Positions 50,501-59,500 of a DNA stretch of 64,000 nt are shown here, one piece after another. Positions within the stretch are counted from its first letter, which is position 1; the number at the start of each line of letters is the position of its first letter. This stretch comes from Bemisia tabaci (lineage: Eukaryota; Arthropoda; Insecta; Hemiptera; Aleyrodidae). The position numbers and the translations under genes are program-made. Under the pieces are notes generated by a model that saw only the letters and a program-made list of their open reading frames with translations, made no database searches and had not been told where the DNA came from. The stretch lies in assembly GCF_918797505.1 (NCBI RefSeq), contig NC_092794.1, positions 73,383,345 to 73,447,344 of the forward strand. Reading direction: 5' to 3'.

Positions 50501-53500
50501 ACATGTATTGATTAAGATGGTTAATATGAACTTGTATCAAGTTAAGAGATAATAAATTTTATTGCCAAAATTGGCTGGCTAAGTTGTATAGAACATAGTT
50601 ATTGATTAAAGAATCGAGCTACAAGCCAAAATAAACAAGTAATATTTTTGTAAGTTTTATATTTTTTCTCATCTACATGTAGTTTGAAATATTACTTGTT
50701 TATTTTGGCTTGTAGCTCGATTTTTTAATCAATAACTATGTTAAGTGATAATTTCAATAACCAAAAAAGTTCTTGATAAAAATCCAACAACCAATCAGTG
50801 GCAAATTGTGTAAATAATCATTAGAATAGCAATAGATCCACTAATTTGTTACTATTCTCTATTGAAGGTGTCCAGCAACTAGCTTTCAACTATCCTCATA
50901 TTTGGATCTTTTCTGGTGAATGTTCAACTGGTGAGTGTATAACGCCGGGTCTGTATGCAATGGTAGGAGCTGCTGCTGTTCTTGGTGGCGTCACACGCAT
51001 GACAGGTAACAAATTTCTGTAATCCAGCCACAACAGTGTTTGCGGTACAATTATGCAAAGGTGCAGAAAGTTCCAAAACACCTAGGGGTCTGTGAAGATT
51101 TGCTTCGGAAAACGAAGCGCGAGGTTGGAAAAAGGGAAGCGAAGATTTCGCGGTAAGGAAAGCAGTAATTCAAATTTTTGGGCTCTTTCGGAAATGATGC
51201 CAAATGCCAATGACTGATTGATAATTCCGCTGCGTGAACCAGTTCTTTGGGCATGCGCTTGCGGCTGCACCGCGTTATTTACATATAGTACAGTAGAGTC
51301 GCAATGTACTGGAGCGCCTATGAAGTCAATCCATGAATGGGCCATTCTGAGCCCCTTATTCCGCGGAAAGTGGGAACCATCTGGGAACCGTTTGGCATTT
51401 TTTAACACGACAGCCTATGGGAGAATCGCGGGTTGCGAGTGGTTTTCAGGACTTATTCATTTAAATCAATCATTATCTCTGCGAATTTTGTCAAATTGTG
51501 TTCATGGAAGTCATAACAAATTCAAAAATGTACAAAATTCTCGGTTTTTATGAAATAAATTTTCATAAATAAGTAAACTCAAACTGTATGAACATTTGTA
51601 ATAAATGTTCATCTTATTTGTTCTTATGAGACTTTTTTTCTTTGTGTTCTTTAATAAGTAAGTAAGTAAGTAAGTAAAGGCCGGGCTGACCGGCGAGGCG
51701 CCCCCAAGGGGCCAAGGCAACTGGCTACGGCCGTCGTGCACCCCGAAGTTGGACCGTGCTCCTTAACTTTTAACTTCGTACTATTGACACATTGTGTATC
51801 CTCTATATTCCCGCAAGGCCCAGCGGCCGTCTGATAGCCAACGGAAGGTCTTATCAAAGACTGTGGCAGACGCTGCAGAGCACGGAATTTCGGAGCACGG
51901 CTATGCCTCCACCGAGTTGGACTGTGTTGTTGCAATCTACACTGATAGGTAGCGCTGGCAGTCGCGCACACTACGAGTGATTACCGATTTTTCACAACCC
52001 AGTCGAACAGTGCAGACGGATTACTTACTGGGTGACCATGTCCCTCCCGCACCCTGTTACCTCGAAGGGTCAGGGTATTGGAGTGGCATAGTCATCCACA
52101 GTCACGATGACTGATATTTGAGTGTCCTCAAATATCAGTCACCTCCGGGGATTGAACCCGGGACCTCAGTGTTGGCAGCGAACTGCCTTGACCACTACAC
52201 CACTGAGGCTGACGTGTTCTTTAATAAAAAAAATAAAAAATTTTGAAAAGTTTAAATCGATGGTTTTCAAATTATATTTACCACAATTTTGTAGGTATTG
52301 CTCTGTTTTAAATTAAAATAGATAGAAAAATCAATTAAAAGGAAAATAAAAGAAGTAAAAACAGTTTTTATTTTTATCATTCCGTGATAATTGAAGCAAA
52401 ACCGATGACAAATTTTAAAAAAATATCTTAGACCTGCTGGTATCTCAACAAAAATTTAATCTTAAAATTCATAGGAAAGTGGGGAAATTTAATGAATGAA
52501 TTCTTCACGTATTTCCCGGTGTTTAATTAAATTTACCACCGCCGCACGCTGAGTCGCGACTGGCTAGAGTGATCGCCACAAAATTCCGCGGGTTGCATCC
52601 AGCGTATTTGAAGGGGTTTTTTTCCGCTTCGCTTCGCAGTTGCTTCGCAATTTGCGAAGCAAAGGAAAAGCTTCGTTTCGCCTGTGCTTCGCTTTGAAAA
52701 ACGCCGCTTCGCGGACCCCTAGATGCGACTAACGCTTTTCAGATCCAGCGGTTTTTGTCTCACGGCAAAAGTATTTATTTGCCTCACTGGTTTGAAAAGT
52801 GTCCAGCCAAAAAATAATAAAATGGGTCTGCTGCAACTGCGGTAAAATGCTTAAAATCTACCTCTCGCCTGCTGAGTCATAGGATCACCAAATGGGTCAT
52901 TTTCTGCAGGCCTGCAATCATGAAGTAACTGCTTTTAGTAGACCCAAAAATAGCTGTAAGATCCCGATAGCATCTCAAGAACTGGCCAAGGTTCTGAAGT
53001 CATTTTCGGCAGAAGCTATTTATAATCTGTGGTGATGGTAGGAAGAAGACCACAATTTTTTTCATGGCAGTCATGTTAACTTTACAGAAAAAAATAACTT
53101 TGATATGTTTGAAGTCACCATTGATCAAATACTTAAGTCACATCTGAATTAGCTGAACGGTTGCTTATACGGTTGACGGTTGAATCAGTTTTTTGACATT
53201 GTATCAATCTTATGTTAATGTACTGCGTCTTCCCTTTTCAGTGTCATTAGTTGTCATTATGTTTGAATTGACCGGTGGTGTTCGTTACATTGTGCCTCTG
53301 ATGGCAGCTGCCATGGCTAGTAAATGGGTCGGAGATGCATTAGGTCGCTCAGGCATTTATGATGCACACATTAACTTGAATGGATACCCATTCCTTGATT
53401 CAAAGGAGGAGTTTACACACACTGCACTTGCTGCGGATGTCATGCAGCCAAAGTAAGTACTTGATAATTGAGATATACTGTGGGCGCTTGCAGGTAACCC

Positions 53501-56500
53501 GGCACCAATTTTTCAATTATAGAATCGGACCATACAGATGGAAGGAAATTATTAGAAAATGAAAGATATGTAAATCGGTACATGGGGTTTTACACGAAAT
53601 TTTTTTACCGCCTATTATGTACTTAAATATTCTGTGGTATACAAAAATCAGAGTGTGGGTTATTTACTGGTGCTCATGGTACTAGAAATTATATTCATAC
53701 TCTCTCACTAGGGATGCAAAAAATTCCAAAATGCAAGCCCTACTTTGTTTCTGGAGTACTTTCCTCTTATTTGAGTTTCGAATCTGTCTCATTTCTTAGG
53801 AAGCAATGAGGAAAATGAAACAGAGGTTAGCTAAGATATCCACCATCATTATTAATGAGAAAATATCAGAAAATTGTATTTCTTCAGGAAAATATTAGGA
53901 AAATTGGTCATGGATCAGGAAATTCCAAGTGCATTAAGCATTCTTCAAGAACTTGGTGCAGTTTATTATTAGGCATGCTTTTTCGCAAACATCAGCATAC
54001 CACCAAATGAGAAATGGGGAGAGGACCGGCAGGAGATACTGCTGTATTATTTTGGCTGATTGATGAGGGGTGGGGGCCTAACTCATTTTCTGACCGCTCG
54101 AAGCGCCAGGCGTGCAGTTGAAGTGCTGTCAATTTGTTACCACAATTTTTCCTGGAAACGTCGCAGATTCTCATGCTAAGCAATGCTACTCATCAGATTC
54201 TTTCTCTACTTTGTCCCATGTAACATCCACTGTATGAAATCTACATCACTGTAGTTGTTTTAAAGTAGCATTTTGATTGTCAGCAAAATATATTTGGATT
54301 TTTGTGCAGTCATGAGTGCCCTAATGTGTTGTTTGATCTATCAAAAGGTGGCAGTTCTACCCAAAGCATCGCGCTCCAAACAATTCAACCTAACCTCAGA
54401 GTCCGAACTTAGTGATCCTTCAGTGCTGTGAATTGTAATTTAGTGGAAACTTATTTAAAAAACAGGTTTTATTGGTTAAAGCTGTCTAAGTTTTTTAGAC
54501 TTGTTTGTGTCAGGACCTAAGCAAGAAAATAAATACATAACTAAGTTTTTAATTTATAACTTCAGAGGCAACATTTTGGATTTTCTCTTTTTTTACTGTA
54601 TGAAGGTATCAAGTTGAAGTCATTGTTTTTTTTCTCTCTCTTTTATGGTTTATCATTAATAATTTGTTACTAGTATGAATAAGCCTATTTAATTTTTTCC
54701 CTGGAAAATCTTTTTATACAATTTTTCGTAGCTATTTCCAATCCCTTAAGCTTCATTAATTAATACTTTCTCTCATCGAGCTTCTCATCAGCAAAGTTTG
54801 TAGCTTTGTAGTTAAAATCACGGCTGGAAAAAGTGACAAATTTGATTCAAATGTGCTGGCTCGTAAAATCAAAAAAGTGTCAATGTATTCACCCTGATAA
54901 TCAGGAAATCTCATTTATAATAACAGGAGTATATCTGAAAAATCCTAAATGAAATTCTAGTAGACACCTTTTTAGATTACAAATACATATGAGGACATAT
55001 ATGTAATAATAGCGGTTGCTGACATCCACCATTTTTAGGGCAATCGCTTTTTTCGAAATCTAGAGCCTCCAAGAATGCCTGTGCCAAGTTTCAGACTTCC
55101 AGTGCAATTTTTCGGCGAGATATGAACTGAAAACCATGTTATTTGTAAAAACAGCGGATGTGAGAATCCACTGTTTGCCGCGGCCGGCGCGGCAGGACTC
55201 GGTGGAGATTTGAACCCACTTGCGATAACTGCCTGCCCACCGGCCATGGGCTATAGCTGACACTCAAATTATACGTATCGGGACCGTCTCGCCAGAATTT
55301 TTGAATTTTTAACTGATTTGAGAATTTGTTCCTTGTTTTTGTTGTAAAAGTTACAAACGGTTTAGTTTCTTGATCAATTTTGTTAAACGACTCAGCATTG
55401 ATTTACTTTTAGGTCATTTCAATCGTTTCACCAGCCTTACCCTTCCTGAAGACTTTGTTTCATGCATAAAAAAGTGTTTGCAGTAAAAATAGCGGATGTC
55501 ACATTTTTTTCAAATTGCTGTTACTCCTTCAATTTTTCACTTACATAGATGGTAAAATGTGTGTTTTTTACCGGAAGAATTGCTCTTCATGAAAATCTTT
55601 ATGAGAATCCTCTCGGTTCTGCGGGCGGAAAAGTGCAAAGCTTCAAAAACTTCAAACGCGATTTTCTCACAATGTGAAAACTCGACATCTGCTATTGTTA
55701 CTGATAAGTCCTCATATGTACAGGGTGTTTCAGACCACCCGTACCAGGCCTTTTTCTCGGTTGGTACAGGTCGTACGAAGTCGGAGACCGCGGGGTTGAA
55801 TAGGGAATTGACCCCAAGGAATCCGAATTTTGTGGTCCCAAAACCCCCCAACCCCCCCTTGGGAGGTAAAGGGGGGGTCCTGATGCTAAAATTCACGGTT
55901 CCCGACCGAATTGCGGATAGATCGCATCAGAATTGAAAAGCACGGAAAAATTCCACGTGGAATTGAACCCTAAAAATCCAAAATCGGACCATCCAAGGCT
56001 CAAAAATGATCCTTTAAAGAGGGGGACAGTACCCCCCTCCATAATTTCTCTTTGGTCTCAAAATTGACGTAAATTCTCCGGATAAAGACAGTTTCCCAGG
56101 TAATCGACCTTGAGAAATCCAAATTTCATGGTCTCGAAGCTCCCCTAGCCCCCCTTTGGGAGTAAACGGGGGGGCCCAATTTTAAAAATCGGGGCTCCTT
56201 TCCGAATCGCAAATTGATTGCATCCAAATTGAGGAGCAGAACACATTTACAAAATGACTCCTATGAGTTCTAATAGACCCCCTGTACGGCAAAAAGTAAC
56301 TCCCTGAGGAGCAGGCCCACCACAAGGGGGAGGATACTGGGTCCCTGGTACCGGGGCCCGGGCCCCGGAGGGGGCCCGTGTTCCCCGTGATAAACCACTA
56401 CGAATCCACATGCAAACCCTGTTTCGTAAGAAAAGTGAAAAATTTACCCTAAAAATTTCGCAAAAGGTGAATAGATTTTCAGAAACACGCTGGGGCACTG

Positions 56501-59500
56501 TAGAATTCGTCTTAAATTTTCAAAGAAGTATACTTCTTGGAAAATTTCTATATATTTTCAAGATTGTTAGTACAGAGGGATATTTTTAGTAACTGCGTTT
56601 CATTTTCTTCCGTCGTCAGATGCTAAGAGTCTCCAGTCTGGGCATCCTCGACTTCAATCAGTGGTGTGGCGTGAATTGCGATGTATCGATTGTTATGCCA
56701 TTTAAATCTACGGAAAAGGATCGATAAACAGGGTGTTCGCAGCGAACACCTTAATAATCGATTCTTTACCATAGGTTTAAATGGCATAACAATCGATACA
56801 TCGCAATTCACGCCACGCCACTGACTTCAATGGCTCATGGCTGAACTCCCTTGCCATAGACAAACGAAGGGGGAGTCCAGGGGGGCCTGGCCCTCTTAGA
56901 ACTGCAAATAGTATCATATGCCCCCCCCCCAAAAAAAAAAAAAATTTCCAGATGTTTTGAATGCAACAATTCGCAAGTATTTTGTGCTGAAAGTAGAAAA
57001 AAAAAACATAATCATTCCGCAGAAATTGATGGAAAAATTCTTTATGGAAGCTTCAAAATGCGTCCGATTAGTCGTATAAATTCCAAAATTTCTCGGGGGA
57101 TGCCCCTCGGACCCCCTCCCCTCCGTGCTTGGGGCCCGGACCTTAAAACTGGTACCAGGGCCCGAGATGGGATGTGGCGGGCCTGCTGAGGAGGGGGCTT
57201 CGCTCCCGCCAAAAATTTCACAAGATTCCTCTTTGGTCGCAAAATTGACGTCGATTCTCCAGAAGAAGATGGTTCCGCATGTAATCTACCCCGAAGACTC
57301 TAAATTTCATGTTTCCTGAGCTCCTCGGGGTCGATTACATGGGAGACCGTTTTGTTCTGGAGAATCGACGTCAATTGTGCGACCAAAGAGGAATCTTGTG
57401 AAATTTTTGGCGGGGGCGAAGCTCCCCTCCTCAGGGAGTTACTTTTTGCCGTACAGGGAGTCTATTAGAACTCATAGGAGTCACTTAAGATGTAAATATG
57501 TTCTGCTCCTCAATTTGGATGCAATCAATTTGCGATTCGGAAAGGAGCCCGGATCTTTAAAATTGGGCCCCCCCGTTTACTCCCAAAGGGGGGCTAGGGG
57601 AGCTTCGGGACCATGAAATTTGGATTTCTCGAGGTCGATTACCCGGGAAACTGTCTTTTTCTGGAGAATTTACGTCAATTTTGAGATCAAAGAGATAATA
57701 GGAAGGGGGGTACTGTCTCCCTCTTTAAAGGGTCATTTTTGGGCCTTGGATGGTCCGATTTTGGATTTTTAGGGTTCAATTCCACGTGAAATTTTCCGTG
57801 CTTTTCAATTCTGATGCGATCTATCCGCAATTCGGTCGGGAACCGTGACTTTTAGCATCGTGACCCCCCCTTTACCTCCCAAGGGGGGGTGGGGGGGTTT
57901 CGGGACCACAAAATTTGGATTCCTTGGGGTCAATTCCCTATTCAACCCCGCGGTCTCCGACTTCGTACGACCTAAACCAACCGAGAAAAAGGCCTGGTAC
58001 GGGTGGTCTGAAACACCCTGTATAAAGAAATTAGAAGAAAAATTACATATATTGCCAGTGATGCAGAAAAAGTGGAAAAAGTTTTACGTTTATTCCTTAA
58101 TGCCAATGATCATTTCGCGCTTAAGGGCATCGTCAAGGTGTAGATACGGTAATCATATGGCGTTGAGGAAATTCACGCCACAAATATAAAAAATGTTTAC
58201 AATGTTCAAAAACTTTTTTCACATAATACGCGGAAAAAGTATCCTGTAAAACACTTATTTTTTACGGGATACCTTTTACGCGTACAATGCGAAAAATGTT
58301 TTCAAATATTTCAATAATTTTTTATATTTGTGATGTGCGTTTCCTCACGCGATATGATTACAGTATCTATACCCTTATGATGCGCTTAAGCGCGAAATGA
58401 TCATTGGCATTAAGGAATACAGGTGGAACTTTTTCCACTTTTTCTGCATCATTGGCAATATATATTATTTTTCTTCTAATTAACTAAGAAGTGATGTATA
58501 ATTGCAATCTGTCAATGATATAAAGAAACTCATTAGCAAGTGCATAGCTGTATCGACTGTTTCTTCTCTGTCTGTGACAAATCCTTTTTTACTGCTCATG
58601 CTTTCTCATTCATGCAATTTCATGAAATAAAATAATTTCTTCCTTTGCAGGCGCAGCGAACCACTGAGTGTATTGACACAAGACTCAATGGCATTCGAAG
58701 AAGTTGAGGCTATGTTGAAAGAGACTGAACATAATGGGTTCCCTGTTGTTGTTTCCCATGAATCGCAATATCTAGTTGGTTTTGTCATCAGGCGAGATCT
58801 TAATTTAGCAATTGGTAAGTATTTCGAACTCACCGCTTAAACTGTTATGTGATATTTTAAAACAGTAAATGAACATACCAAAACGTAGAAACCAAAATTA
58901 ATGCAAACGGATTGGCAAATAGAACCTTCAGCAATGCTCACACCATACTGCACATAATAACAGCTCACTACTAGTGTATCAAATCTTGTGAATTTTTAAT
59001 AAGATCAGCTGTAATAATTTTGTAACAATATTTTTTAAAGAGAAAATGTGTGTGCAGATAATAGGGTAGGAAATAGGAAGAAAACATTTAGAATGCCTCA
59101 AAGCGATGTAAAAACCCACTCCTGTTATGTTCCCTTAAAGGTAGCACTGATTCAAGATTCCAATGTGTGAATAATTCTCATATATTTGCTGTCTTCTATT
59201 TTAACTAAAAAAATCAAAGATATAAATGAAATTTTATTTGTTTCTTAGCAACCTGTAAGAAGCTGGTGTTAGGTTAAGTTACGTGTTATGATTTAGGAAT
59301 GTTTCTACATGTTTGGAATCTTCCAGGACCTTTCCCCATCCATTATCTTGATTTATCCCCTCTTTTAAGGAGTTTTTTCAATAATTTGCCTTTCCACATT
59401 ATTTCGAGCCTTTCCTCATTTTCAGAAGTGTCAGCACTCTAAGTTCTCAGAAATATCTTGCATCATGAGATAAAAAGACAGACAAAAAAACATGAATTCG

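Noticed and set aside
52149..52208. tRNA gene on the minus strand
   Set aside because: Same reasoning: part of a 556-bp SINE with a (TTAC)n tail and a 14-bp duplication.
55537..55936. Open frames of 119 and 125 residues on both strands
   Set aside because: They overlap each other within a foldback arm and reappear in the other arm at 57845-58189; no domain.
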